From an uncultured Christensenella sp. (lineage in GTDB: Bacteria; Bacillota; Clostridia; Christensenellales; Borkfalkiaceae): a stretch of DNA of 64,000 nucleotides. Under the pieces are notes generated by a model. That model did not search any database. It was not told the origin of the DNA and saw nothing but the letters and a program-made list of their open reading frames with translations. Where the stretch lies: the NCBI GenBank assembly GCA_910585595.1, contig CAJUET010000001.1, positions 1 to 64,000 of the forward strand, in the 5' to 3' direction. Positions 53,454-61,207 of this stretch are shown in pieces. A program made the position numbers and the translations under genes. Each line of letters begins with the position of its first letter. Position 1 is the first letter of the stretch.

Positions 53454-54509
53454 ATGAAAGAAACGAATTATTATCAGGAGCGAAACTTAAATAATCTGGA
53501 ACGAATCGACGGGTTGTTAAAAGAACTGCCATTTTTTGTCGAAGATTTTTTGCGTGGCGTTGAGACGCGTACAAGCACGCTCACCCGCTTGAATTATTGC
53601 TACGATCTTCGTATTTTTTTTCACTTCCTCTCTGCGCGTAAATTCCGCGGCAAATGCGTAACGGATATTACACTTGAAGATTTGGGCGGCGTAACAGATA
53701 CGGATCTTGAAATATTTTTAAGCTGGCTTTCACACTATAATTTTAACGGCAGGCGACTTTCTTGTGACGAGCGTGCCAAAGCTAGAAAACTTTCCACGGT
53801 ACGTTCTATGTTCAAATACTTTTTCAATAAAGGACTTATCGACGTAAACAATACTACCAAAGTCGCTTCACCGAAACTTCACGAAAAGGAAATTATTCGT
53901 CTTGAAGGCGACGAAGTCTCCTCTATTTTGGACATTGCAGAATATGGCACAGAACTCCCCTCTCATGCACGCGGTTATCACGATAAAACGAAGATCCGCG
54001 ACGTCGCTATACTTACGCTCTTTCTGGGAACCGGAATACGTATTTCCGAGCTTGTCGGCTTGAATGACGAAAGCATCGATTTTAGCAATAATTCTTTTAT
54101 TGTAACAAGAAAAGGCGGTAACAAAGCGATCCTGTATTTTTCGGAAGAAGTTGGAGACGCGCTTGCGGCTTACCTTGCACAAAAGCAGGAGGATAAGGAA
54201 ATTCCGCCCGACGAACACGCGCTGTTCCTCTCTATGCAGTATCGAAGGATCACGGTACGCGCCGTGGAGAATCTTGTAAAGAAGTATGCGAAAATCGTTT
54301 CCCCTCTCAAAAAAATCACGCCGCATAAATTACGTTCGACTTACGGTACGAACCTGTATCGCGAGACGGGCGATATCTATATCGTTGCGGACGTACTTGG
54401 GCATAAAGACGTAAACACGACGCGTAAACATTACGCTGCGATTACGGAAGATCACCGACGTTCCGTTGCGAATGCAGTTCGCTTACATAAAAACAAGGAC
54501 GACGAATGA
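53454..54509 (+). CDS. Tyrosine recombinase, XerC/XerD-like
   Basis: ATG 53454 is used; an upstream in-frame TTG at 53418 is the -35 element itself. The 351-residue protein has an N-terminal SAM-like DNA-binding domain and a catalytic domain with Arg in GTGIRISELVGL, a Lys in RKGGNKA, HKLRSTYG, and the C-terminal LGHKDVNTTRKHYA with His and nucleophile Tyr. It is longer than typical XerC/D (about 300). No Shine-Dalgarno is present. It overlaps hflX by 4 bases, which argues for a resident housekeeping gene rather than a mobile integrase. Confidence 0.85.
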   Translation: MKETNYYQERNLNNLERIDGLLKELPFFVEDFLRGVETRTSTLTRLNYCYDLRIFFHFLSARKFRGKCVTDITLEDLGGVTDTDLEIFLSWLSHYNFNGRRLSCDERAKARKLSTVRSMFKYFFNKGLIDVNNTTKVASPKLHEKEIIRLEGDEVSSILDIAEYGTELPSHARGYHDKTKIRDVAILTLFLGTGIRISELVGLNDESIDFSNNSFIVTRKGGNKAILYFSEEVGDALAAYLAQKQEDKEIPPDEHALFLSMQYRRITVRAVENLVKKYAKIVSPLKKITPHKLRSTYGTNLYRETGDIYIVADVLGHKDVNTTRKHYAAITEDHRRSVANAVRLHKNKDDE

Positions 54510-55726
54510 AAGAAAAAGTTTATATCATACAACCCGCAGAAAGTGACAATTTCCGCACCCTTCATAGCGAAGCAGTCGCTCTGATAGAGAGTGCCGGTGC
54601 AGAATATATTGGTACTACCTATCAGAATATCCGTGAAATCAATCCCGCTACCTATATCGGAAGCGGAAAGGCGGAAGAAATCAGCGCTACATTAGGTGAA
54701 GAAGAATTGACGGTGCTTTTTAACGGCGACCTCTCTCCTTCGCAAGTTCTAAATCTTTCAAACGCTCTCGGTGGAAGAAAGGTAATTGACCGCACAACAC
54801 TCATTCTCGATATTTTCGCGCTCCGTGCGGAAAGTAGCGAAGGAAAAATACAAGTAGAACTTGCGCAATTAAAATATATCTATCCGCGGCTTCGCGGTAA
54901 AGGTGCAGACCTTTCCCGTCTCGGAGGCGGAATCGGCACGCGCGGTCCGGGAGAAACGAAGCTCGAAACCGATCGAAGGCATATCAAATCACGTATTCGC
55001 GCGCTTGAAGAAAAACTTGAAAAAACTGAGCGTAGGCGTTGCCTCACCGTTCGGCGCAGAAAAAAAGAACGCGTTCGCACGATCGCTCTTGTTGGTTATA
55101 CGAACGTAGGGAAATCCACGTTGATGAACGCTTTGACGAATGCCGACGTTTTTGTTAAAGACGCATTGTTTGCAACGCTGGATCCCACTTCCCGTAACTT
55201 CGAAATTGAAGGAATTCCTTTTTTGCTTGTCGACACAGTCGGCTTTTTACAGGATTTGCCGCACAACCTCATAGAAGCGTTTAAATCCACTTTGGAGAGC
55301 GCAGTCAATTGCGATTTGGCACTCGTTGTATGCGACGGATCGGGCAACTACGAAATGCAACTTACAACCACGCTTGATACCTTAAAGAGTTTGGGGTTTT
55401 CTTCCCCCTATCTCATCGTTATAAATAAATGTGACGCCGTTAAGGACATGCGCCTCTTTTCCAAAGATTGTTTGGAGATTTCCGCAAAGACGGGTGTAGG
55501 TCTTGGTGAATTAAAAACAAAAATTCTAAACACACTGGTAGACAAATTTTATACGGTAAAATTGCTTTTTCCCTATTCCGATATGAAAGAATACGGTGTG
55601 CTCCGAGACTTTCTTTATGGAGAAAAGACCGACTATACGGATGACGGGCTTACTGTTTCAGGGAAAATCGACCGCAGAGACCTTTCGAAATTCAGTCGCT
55701 TCCTTACTGAAATCCCAAAAGATTAG
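54506..55726 (+). CDS. hflX: GTPase HflX
   Basis: ATG 54506 overlaps the recombinase stop. The 406-residue protein has the HflX N-terminal domain (NPATYIGSGKAEE, VIDRTTLILDIFALRA, GGGIGTRGPGETKLETDRR) and a GTPase domain with GYTNVGKSTLMNAL, DTVGFLQDLPHNL and NKCD. HflX rescues and splits stalled ribosomes. The stop overlaps the stop of the convergent Cys-rich gene. Confidence 0.96.
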   Translation: MKEKVYIIQPAESDNFRTLHSEAVALIESAGAEYIGTTYQNIREINPATYIGSGKAEEISATLGEEELTVLFNGDLSPSQVLNLSNALGGRKVIDRTTLILDIFALRAESSEGKIQVELAQLKYIYPRLRGKGADLSRLGGGIGTRGPGETKLETDRRHIKSRIRALEEKLEKTERRRCLTVRRRKKERVRTIALVGYTNVGKSTLMNALTNADVFVKDALFATLDPTSRNFEIEGIPFLLVDTVGFLQDLPHNLIEAFKSTLESAVNCDLALVVCDGSGNYEMQLTTTLDTLKSLGFSSPYLIVINKCDAVKDMRLFSKDCLEISAKTGVGLGELKTKILNTLVDKFYTVKLLFPYSDMKEYGVLRDFLYGEKTDYTDDGLTVSGKIDRRDLSKFSRFLTEIPKD

Positions 55727-55914
55727 CGGTACTTTTTGGGGATCTTTTCGGGATCGGTAAAAATGCCGTCTATTTTAATGGAGGCAAAATCTTTATATTC
55801 GAGGCATTTCCCGCAATTGTCGCAGATCTTATCGGGATTGAGATCGCATATTTCACATTCGAGGCAGTTGTCGCACTCTTTTGTTTCGTCTAGAATACAT
55901 GTTTGTTTTTTCAT
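55723..55914 (-). CDS. Small Cys-rich protein, unknown function
   Basis: The 63-residue protein has eight cysteines at positions 6, 14, 17, 20, 23, 31, 34 and 37, in CxxC spacing (ECDNCLECEICDLN and ICDNCGKC). The arrangement suggests binding of zinc or an iron-sulfur cluster. The C-terminal third is an ordinary basic/acidic tail (FTDPEKIPKKYR). A TTGCGA-17-TATAAT promoter puts the transcript start on the ATG. It is convergent with hflX (4-base overlap) and divergent from lexA. No name is established. Confidence 0.75.
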   Translation of the reverse strand: MKKQTCILDETKECDNCLECEICDLNPDKICDNCGKCLEYKDFASIKIDGIFTDPEKIPKKYR

Positions 55915-55920
55915 ATCTTT

Positions 55921-55949
55921 ATTATAACTCTGTTTTTGTTTGTTCGCAA
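55921..55949 (-). promoter_or_regulatory. Promoter of the Cys-rich miniprotein
   Basis: On the minus strand TTGCGA (55949-55944) and TATAAT (55926-55921) are 17 bases apart. The predicted start, 7 bases after the -10, coincides with the A of the ATG at 55914. Confidence 0.65.
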
Positions 55950-55981
55950 GAAAAAAAGCATAAAAAAATTATGAAAATTTG

Positions 55982-55993
55982 GAACATTTGTTT
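55982..55993 (+). promoter_or_regulatory. Probable LexA operator (SOS box)
   Basis: GAACATTTGTTT fits the Gram-positive SOS box GAAC-N4-GTTC except for the last base. It overlaps the -35 element of lexA, the expected place for autorepression. Confidence 0.6.
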
Positions 55994-56020
55994 GCATTTC
56001 TTCTTCGTTCGTGTTATAAT
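55992..56020 (+). promoter_or_regulatory. lexA promoter
   Basis: TTGCAT (55992-55997) and TATAAT (56015-56020) are separated by 17 bases. Transcription would start near 56027, with GAAGGAGAAG as ribosome site. Confidence 0.8.
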
Positions 56021-56040
56021 GACATTGAAGGAGAAGAGCT

Positions 56041-56637
56041 ATGTTGGATCAGAAAAAATTATTTGCGGTGTTGGATTTTATCAACGATTATTGCGACAGT
56101 TACGGTTTCCCCCCTACCGTTCGGGATATTTGCCGCGAACTCGGAATTAAGTCTACTGCAACGGCTTACGATTATATCAACCGCTTGCGCGATATGGGAC
56201 ACCTTGATAAAGCAGACAACAAGAAGCGCGCCGTTGCTTTAAAACGTGGAGAAACGATAAACGTGCCTCTCATCGGTACGGTCACTGCCGGACAACCTAT
56301 ATTTGCAACGGAAAATTTTGAAGGCTACTATCCCCTTCCTTCGAGTGAATTCAAAGGCGACGACCTCTTTATATTGCGTGTTCACGGTGACAGTATGATC
56401 GAGGCGGGAATCTTAGACGGCGATAAAATAGTCGTGAAAAAACAGGCAACTGCGGAAAACGGAGATATTGTCGTTGCTATGTTCGACGACGGAATTACCG
56501 AGGGTGCGACGGTTAAGCGCTTTTACCGCCGCGACGGTAAAATAATCCTTCATCCGGAAAACGAATCTATGAGTGATTTTGTATTGGATGAAGTAACTTT
56601 GCTCGGTACAGTTGTCGGACTTTTAAGAAGTTTTTAA
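56041..56637 (+). CDS. lexA: SOS repressor LexA
   Basis: The 198-residue repressor has an N-terminal winged helix (PTVRDICRELGIKSTATAYD), the self-cleavage site Ala83-Gly84 (TVTAGQPI), catalytic Ser118 (HGDSMIEAG) and Lys159 (GATVKRFYR). It represses DNA-damage genes until RecA stimulates self-cleavage. An SOS-box-like sequence overlaps its own promoter. The next gene starts 14 bases after its stop. Confidence 0.97.
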   Translation: MLDQKKLFAVLDFINDYCDSYGFPPTVRDICRELGIKSTATAYDYINRLRDMGHLDKADNKKRAVALKRGETINVPLIGTVTAGQPIFATENFEGYYPLPSSEFKGDDLFILRVHGDSMIEAGILDGDKIVVKKQATAENGDIVVAMFDDGITEGATVKRFYRRDGKIILHPENESMSDFVLDEVTLLGTVVGLLRSF

Positions 56638-56651
56638 AAAGGAGAATTTTT

Positions 56652-56999
56652 ATGGCAAAGAAAAGTGATGAAATTTATGCGATCTTAAAGGTGATCGACA
56701 AAAATAAGTTAGACAAGCCCAGTCTTATTAAAAACCATTCCCGTTACAAGGAAGTGAAACAGGCGATATTGGTAATAGCCGATATTATTTGGGACTGCGA
56801 CGAAAATGCTAAAATCAATATCGTAGAAGAGATGGGTACCGCTATTTCCCTGCATATTGAAAGCCCGATGATTGCTACGGCGGATCTCGAGCGGTTCGGC
56901 TTCTCGCTCGGCAAGGCGACTCGTATTGAGATTTTCCCTGCGGCAGGCGGAATCGGAATATGCGTTATTTTCGACGGTGTATTTGTAAAGCAGAGATAA
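56652..56999 (+). CDS. Hypothetical protein downstream of lexA
   Basis: The start follows AAAAGGAGAATTTTT. The 115-residue protein has a Lys-rich helical N-terminal half (SDEIYAILKVIDKNKLDKPSL) and a beta-rich C-terminal half with Gly-rich text (FPAAGGIGICVIFDG). I do not recognise a family. There are no membrane segments. It lies in the same transcription unit as lexA and may therefore be induced by DNA damage (inference). Confidence 0.7.
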   Translation: MAKKSDEIYAILKVIDKNKLDKPSLIKNHSRYKEVKQAILVIADIIWDCDENAKINIVEEMGTAISLHIESPMIATADLERFGFSLGKATRIEIFPAAGGIGICVIFDGVFVKQR

Positions 57000-57002
57000 A
57001 GT

Positions 57003-57036
57003 AAAAAGCAGTGCTTCTGATAAGCACTGCTTTTTT
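57003..57036. terminator. Bidirectional terminator between the lexA unit and rluB
   Basis: An 11-bp perfect stem (AAGCAGTGCTT, loop CTGAT) is flanked by T on the plus strand and A on the minus side, serving both convergent units. Confidence 0.9.
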
Positions 57037-57740
57037 TATAAATTTTTCAGGTAAAATATTTCTTCTTGCGAGAGTTTTCTGATTGCTCCGCGGTCGAGTC
57101 CCGTAAGCGTTAAGTCTCCGATCTTCGTACGTTTGATAAAATCTACCGTTTTCCCAACTACTTCAAACATACGTCTGATTTCGCGGTTCTTTCCTTCGGT
57201 CAGGACGACTTGCATTTTGGTGTAATTTTTATTTGTTTCTGTAACGTTAACTTTGCATTTTTTGGTAACAACGCCCTTTTCGATTTCCACGCCTGCGCGC
57301 ACGCGGTTGAGCTGATTTGCCGTAATCATTCCCTCAACACGAACGACATAGGTTTTAGGAATTTCGTTTTTCGGTGAAGTGAGCCGAAATGCAAGGTCTC
57401 CGTCGTTTGTTAAAATTAGCATACCTTCCGTATCGTAATCGAGCCTTCCGACAGGAAACACCCGTCCCGCCCACGCGGGTAAAAAGTCCATAACCGTTTT
57501 TCTTCCCTTATCGTCCGTAACCGTTGAAACGCAGCCTTTCGGCTTGTTTAGCATGTAATATTCGTACTTGACCTTATGGGATAGAATTTTTCCGTCGAGC
57601 GTGACCGTATCGTTTACGGAAACGTCGTCTCCCAAATTCGCTCTCTTACCGTTGATATTGATCCTGCCCTCTTGAATAAATTTATCGCTCTCTCTTCTGG
57701 ATGCGACGCCCTGTTCCGCAAGAAATTTATTGATCCGCAT
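57036..57740 (-). CDS. rluB: Pseudouridine synthase (RluB/RsuA family)
   Basis: The 234-residue enzyme has an N-terminal S4 RNA-binding domain (MRINKFLAEQGVASRRESDK) and a catalytic domain with Asp in GRLDYDTEGMLILTNDG and GKNREIRRMFE. It modifies uridine in rRNA; the 23S (RluB) substrate is likely from the Firmicutes context but not provable here. A hairpin lies between a purine-rich AGGAG and the start codon. Confidence 0.92.
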   Translation of the reverse strand: MRINKFLAEQGVASRRESDKFIQEGRININGKRANLGDDVSVNDTVTLDGKILSHKVKYEYYMLNKPKGCVSTVTDDKGRKTVMDFLPAWAGRVFPVGRLDYDTEGMLILTNDGDLAFRLTSPKNEIPKTYVVRVEGMITANQLNRVRAGVEIEKGVVTKKCKVNVTETNKNYTKMQVVLTEGKNREIRRMFEVVGKTVDFIKRTKIGDLTLTGLDRGAIRKLSQEEIFYLKNL

Positions 57741-57749
57741 AGCTAGTGC

Positions 57750-57766
57750 GAGACGGTTTCCGTCTC
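57750..57766 (-). other. Hairpin between Shine-Dalgarno-like AGGAG and the rluB start
   Basis: A 7-bp perfect stem (GAGACGG/CCGTCTC) with a 3-base loop separates AGGAG (near 57771) from ATG 57740. If folded it would shorten the effective spacing to about that of a normal ribosome site. No other Shine-Dalgarno is visible. Confidence 0.5.
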
Positions 57767-57773
57767 TCTCCTA

Positions 57774-58766
57774 CTAATTTATGATAAATAAATTTTGAGA
57801 AAAAAGCAAGCGATTTTCAAGGTATATTTTCATCCTTCCGGCAATTTCGTCAGATTCGGTAAAGAGTTCGTTTTGTATGACGATTTTCTCCTCTTCGTCC
57901 TCTCTCAACGGATAGTTAAAATCATAGAGTATGCGACAACCGTCATAAGATTCCGAAGCGGAACAAATCTTTTTCATGCGATAAGTTTCGAATGCGGTTT
58001 GAAGAAGTTCTTCTGACCGATCGAACATCTGCGGACTATTTAAAACGACGGAAACAACCGTCATTCCATCCCGTTCTGCCGCAGAGACAAGGCATTTGCC
58101 AGCGCGTACTGTAAAGCCCGTTTTTACGCCGATCGCGCCTTCGAAATTCCAAAGCATTTTATTTTTGTTCTTCCAGGAACGCGGTTCGTAAAATTTGGTT
58201 GAAACGATTTCACGGAAGGTCAAATTTTCCATGGCGGTAGCCGTAATTAAAGCAAGATCGCGGGCAGTTGTGTAGTGCTCCTCATCAGGAAGCCCGTGTG
58301 GATTAGTAAAATGACTGTTCTCTGCACCCAAGGAAACCGCTGTTTCATTCATTGCACGCGCAAAGTTTTTTATGCTCCCGCTGTGATGCAGGGCAAGCGT
58401 TACGGCGCAGTCGTTTCCCGATCGGAGCATAAGCCCGTAAAGAAGCTCCCGAACAGTGAATTCTTCCCCCGCTTTCAAATATACGCTTGACCCTTCCGTT
58501 CCCTCCGCTTCTTTGGGCACGGTCACGGTTTCGTCGAGGTTTCCTTCGGATAGAATGACAAGTGCGGTTATAATTTTTGTCGTGCTCGCCATGGGTAGGC
58601 GTTTATCAGGGTTGCGCTCGAAAAGGAACCGACGGGAAGAAATTTCTACAACGCACTCCCCTATACTTGGTGTTGCGGCATCCGCATTAGAAATATTTCC
58701 GACAGGCAGAAGCAAAACGAGAAAGAGCATGCAAAATAATGCAACAAATTTTTTACAGGGTTTCAT
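57774..58766 (-). CDS. D-alanyl-D-alanine carboxypeptidase (DacF-like)
   Basis: ATG 58766 is chosen because AAAGGAAA precedes it and a normal signal peptide follows (KKF, a hydrophobic run, ADAATP). The 330-residue S11 penicillin-binding protein has the active-site STTK (61-64), SGN (117-119) and KTG (216-218). It trims the terminal D-Ala from peptidoglycan stem peptides outside the membrane. A short C-terminal domain follows. It overlaps the upstream gerW gene by 14 bases. Confidence 0.92.
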   Translation of the reverse strand: MKPCKKFVALFCMLFLVLLLPVGNISNADAATPSIGECVVEISSRRFLFERNPDKRLPMASTTKIITALVILSEGNLDETVTVPKEAEGTEGSSVYLKAGEEFTVRELLYGLMLRSGNDCAVTLALHHSGSIKNFARAMNETAVSLGAENSHFTNPHGLPDEEHYTTARDLALITATAMENLTFREIVSTKFYEPRSWKNKNKMLWNFEGAIGVKTGFTVRAGKCLVSAAERDGMTVVSVVLNSPQMFDRSEELLQTAFETYRMKKICSASESYDGCRILYDFNYPLREDEEEKIVIQNELFTESDEIAGRMKIYLENRLLFSQNLFIIN

Positions 58767-59136
58767 TTTCCTTTTTGTTGACGATTTTTCCAATGATTTC
58801 GTTCGCCTTTTCGATTATTCCGTCTAAGGGGTCATCCGTGATTTTAATGATTCTGCATTCTACACCGTCATCGATCAAGAATCCGGCAGGTTTTAAATTG
58901 ATAACGGTTCCCGCGCCGCCTGCAAACGGGAAGCATTCATCTTCCTTGATCGCCTTCACTTCTCCGTATTCGCCGCCACCGGACAAATAACCCATCGTAA
59001 CTTTGGTAAACGGAATGATTTGCGCTCCGCTTGCGGAGACGATCGGGTTTCCGATGACTGTGTTAACATCAACAAGTCCCGTTAAGCGCTCCGCCGTTTT
59101 TTCCATGATGCTGTCGATTTTTTTGTTCTTATCCAA
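58753..59136 (-). CDS. GerW/YtfJ family sporulation-associated protein
   Basis: TTG 59136 is used since GGAGG lies about 10 bases upstream; an internal ATG at 59106 lacks such a site. The 127-residue protein matches GerW/YtfJ: LVDVNTVIGNPIVSASGAQIIPFTKVTMGYLSGGGEYG, with a Gly-rich middle and a C-terminal helix. In Bacillus it is needed for normal spore germination. It overlaps the DUF2953 gene by 55 bases, the usual YtfI-YtfJ pairing. Confidence 0.9.
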   Translation of the reverse strand: MDKNKKIDSIMEKTAERLTGLVDVNTVIGNPIVSASGAQIIPFTKVTMGYLSGGGEYGEVKAIKEDECFPFAGGAGTVINLKPAGFLIDDGVECRIIKITDDPLDGIIEKANEIIGKIVNKKENETL

Positions 59137-59663
59137 TTTATAAATGCCTCCATTATTTTTTTTGTTAGCGCCACCGTAATTACAAGTCCGTTAAATACGA
59201 CTTCAGACTGTAAAGTGACTTTTAATTCTGTTTTGTTCGTTAAGAGCAAATTGTTTTTGAGCGAGAGAAAGGGAGATTTCGTTTGCAGAACGGAAAATAC
59301 CGAACCCGCTATCGAATTGCTCATTGCTCCTAACATGATTCCGTAAACGCTGTCCGCACCGCCCGTTTCAATAATCTGATGAAATTTCAGCGGTTGAAAC
59401 CCCTGTGTGATTTCGAATTTTTTACGTGTATCACCCATTTGCGCATAGGGAATAAAGATTGCCTTTTTTTTAGTGATATGAAGAGCGATTCCGTCTTTTG
59501 TAAGTTGTCCGTATCCCCCAAGTAGTTTTAAGCGCCGGTACAGTGCAATACGGAACCAACACTTATTCTCTTTTACATCCAAATGAGCTTCTAAACTTAC
59601 ATAAAGCGGAAGCAGAAATAAAAGAGTTCCCACAAAGGCGGAAATAATAAAAAATTCGCCCAT
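59082..59663 (-). CDS. DUF2953 protein (YtfI-like)
   Basis: The 193-residue protein has an N-terminal transmembrane segment (residues 4-23) and a DUF2953 body typical of the YtfI partner of GerW. Function is unknown; the neighbouring gerW and dacF suggest an envelope or spore-linked role. Its start codon lies in the 3' arm of a perfect 10-bp hairpin whose T-rich tail encodes residues 4-7, an unusual arrangement. Confidence 0.82.
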   Translation of the reverse strand: MGEFFIISAFVGTLLFLLPLYVSLEAHLDVKENKCWFRIALYRRLKLLGGYGQLTKDGIALHITKKKAIFIPYAQMGDTRKKFEITQGFQPLKFHQIIETGGADSVYGIMLGAMSNSIAGSVFSVLQTKSPFLSLKNNLLLTNKTELKVTLQSEVVFNGLVITVALTKKIMEAFINWIRTKKSTASWKKRRSA

Positions 59664-59680
59664 AACCTTATTATGGGCGA
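59648..59680 (-). terminator. Terminator-like hairpin overlapping the DUF2953 start codon
   Basis: On the minus strand a perfect 10-bp stem (TCGCCCATAA and complement, loop TAAGG) begins 23 bases after the scpB stop and is followed by ATTTTTTA. The loop holds the AAGG ribosome site and the 3' arm holds the ATG. Confidence 0.75.
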
Positions 59681-59703
59681 ACGAATTGAAATTATTTACT
59701 TTA

Positions 59704-60435
59704 TCAGCATATTTTAACGATATCCGCGTCGTCTAATCCGCGCAAGAAATCAGGAATCTCATACCCGCTTTCCGTCTTTTCTCCATTCTCATCTGTCTGC
59801 GGACGACGCTGCGTTTCGGTCGCGCTATCCTCTTGTGACTCACTCTTCTCCTCGTTTTCTTCGCCGTCGCGATATTCGTTTCGGGCGTAAAGATAGCTGT
59901 CGCGGTCGACGGCGTCCTTCTTGATTGCCTTCATGAGTTCGTCGTAGTCGGGCAAATCGGCAAGCGAATGTAAGCGGAAACGTTTTAAAAATTCATCGGT
60001 CGTCGCAAAGAGAACGGGACGACCTACCGCGTCCTTTCTTCCGCACGGTTCAATGAGTTTAAGTTCTACAAGCGCATTGACTGCATAATCACTGTTGCAG
60101 CCACGCAGAATTTCAATTTCGGTACGCGTGATCGGTTGTTTGTAGGCGATTATCGCCGCGCATTCAAGAATGGTGCGTGTAAGTTCTTTTTCGCGAATGG
60201 GGTTTAATACTGTCTCCACTTCGTTTTTGTAGCGGGGGTTGGATGCAAGCTGCGCCTTTTTATTAAATTCGAGGAGCTGAATCCCGCCTTCCTCGCCGTA
60301 TTTCTCTTTTAATTCGTCGAGCAATTTACGCAGCTCTCTGTTTGTTATCGCAAGTTTGTCGCATATATCGCTGTACGCGACCGCATTTCCCGATGCGAAT
60401 AGTATCGCTTCAATTATATTCGTCGATTTCTCCAA
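59704..60435 (-). CDS. scpB: Segregation and condensation protein B
   Basis: TTG 60435 follows AAGGAGGCTACAC. The 243-residue winged-helix protein matches ScpB (NIIEAILFASGNAV, YKQPITRTEIEILRGCNSDYAVN, VGRPVLFATTDEFL). It binds ScpA and SMC in the bacterial condensin. The C-terminal 60 residues are an acidic, probably disordered extension. It overlaps scpA. Confidence 0.95.
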   Translation of the reverse strand: MEKSTNIIEAILFASGNAVAYSDICDKLAITNRELRKLLDELKEKYGEEGGIQLLEFNKKAQLASNPRYKNEVETVLNPIREKELTRTILECAAIIAYKQPITRTEIEILRGCNSDYAVNALVELKLIEPCGRKDAVGRPVLFATTDEFLKRFRLHSLADLPDYDELMKAIKKDAVDRDSYLYARNEYRDGEENEEKSESQEDSATETQRRPQTDENGEKTESGYEIPDFLRGLDDADIVKIC

Positions 60436-61207
60436 GTGTAGCCTCCTTGTCTCTATCGGGATTTAAATGGATTTTAATCGTCCCGAAAGCCGAAATTTGT
60501 TCAACGCGCAAAAACTGATATTTTAAAAGTTCAAGCATCGCCTGAAACGTCGTAATTATCTCCGATTTTGTAAAATCTTTTGTGAATAATTCCTCGAATT
60601 CCACTTCCTCATTGTTCTCGAGTGTTTCGAGAATAAAAGTTACTTTTTGCGAAACCGTATATTCGTCGCGCGGAATCTCACGCACTTCTTTGTTTGCAAC
60701 GGCGTTTTCGCGTTTTAAAAGCAACGTTGAAAAGGCGGAAAGCAGTCCGTCAAGCGTTAAATGGTCCACGGCGTAAACGGTTCTTGTTTCGCCCACGTTC
60801 TTATCGGGTTCTTTAAAGAAGTATCCGATTGTTTCGAGTTCCTTGAGTTTGACGACTTCATCCTTGATTCGCTTATACTCTTCGAGCGCTTGAATGAGCG
60901 ATTGTTTTTCTGCTTCGACTTCCGCTTCGATTTCGGGATCTTGCTGCACGTTCGGAACGAGGGACTGTGCTTTGATTTTTAAGATAGATGCCGTAATATT
61001 CAGATATTCCGCGACTTTGTTTACGTCTAAATAGGAAAGACCTTTCATATATGTAAGGAACTGCCCCGTTACCTGCGATACGAAAATATCGCGAATTTCG
61101 ATTTCCGCTTTATTGATTAAATGTAACAATAAATCGAGCGGACCTTCAAAGTTATCGAGTACCGTCGTATAATCGACTTCCGATTCAAATAGCTCTCTGT
61201 TTACCAT
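60410..61207 (-). CDS. scpA: Segregation and condensation protein A (kleisin)
   Basis: ATG 61207 is chosen because the family starts near DYTTVLDNFEGPLDLLLHLI; a longer frame would run inside the M50 gene. The 265-residue kleisin bridges SMC heads and binds ScpB, with YLNITASILKIKAQSLV typical of the N-terminal SMC-binding region. It overlaps both neighbours by a few bases, so translation is coupled. Confidence 0.95.
   Translation of the reverse strand: MVNRELFESEVDYTTVLDNFEGPLDLLLHLINKAEIEIRDIFVSQVTGQFLTYMKGLSYLDVNKVAEYLNITASILKIKAQSLVPNVQQDPEIEAEVEAEKQSLIQALEEYKRIKDEVVKLKELETIGYFFKEPDKNVGETRTVYAVDHLTLDGLLSAFSTLLLKRENAVANKEVREIPRDEYTVSQKVTFILETLENNEEVEFEELFTKDFTKSEIITTFQAMLELLKYQFLRVEQISAFGTIKIHLNPDRDKEATLGEIDEYN

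Noticed and set aside
55736..55927. Plus-strand frame opposite the Cys-rich miniprotein
   Set aside because: The minus-strand frame has regular CxxC spacing and a promoter; the plus frame has neither.
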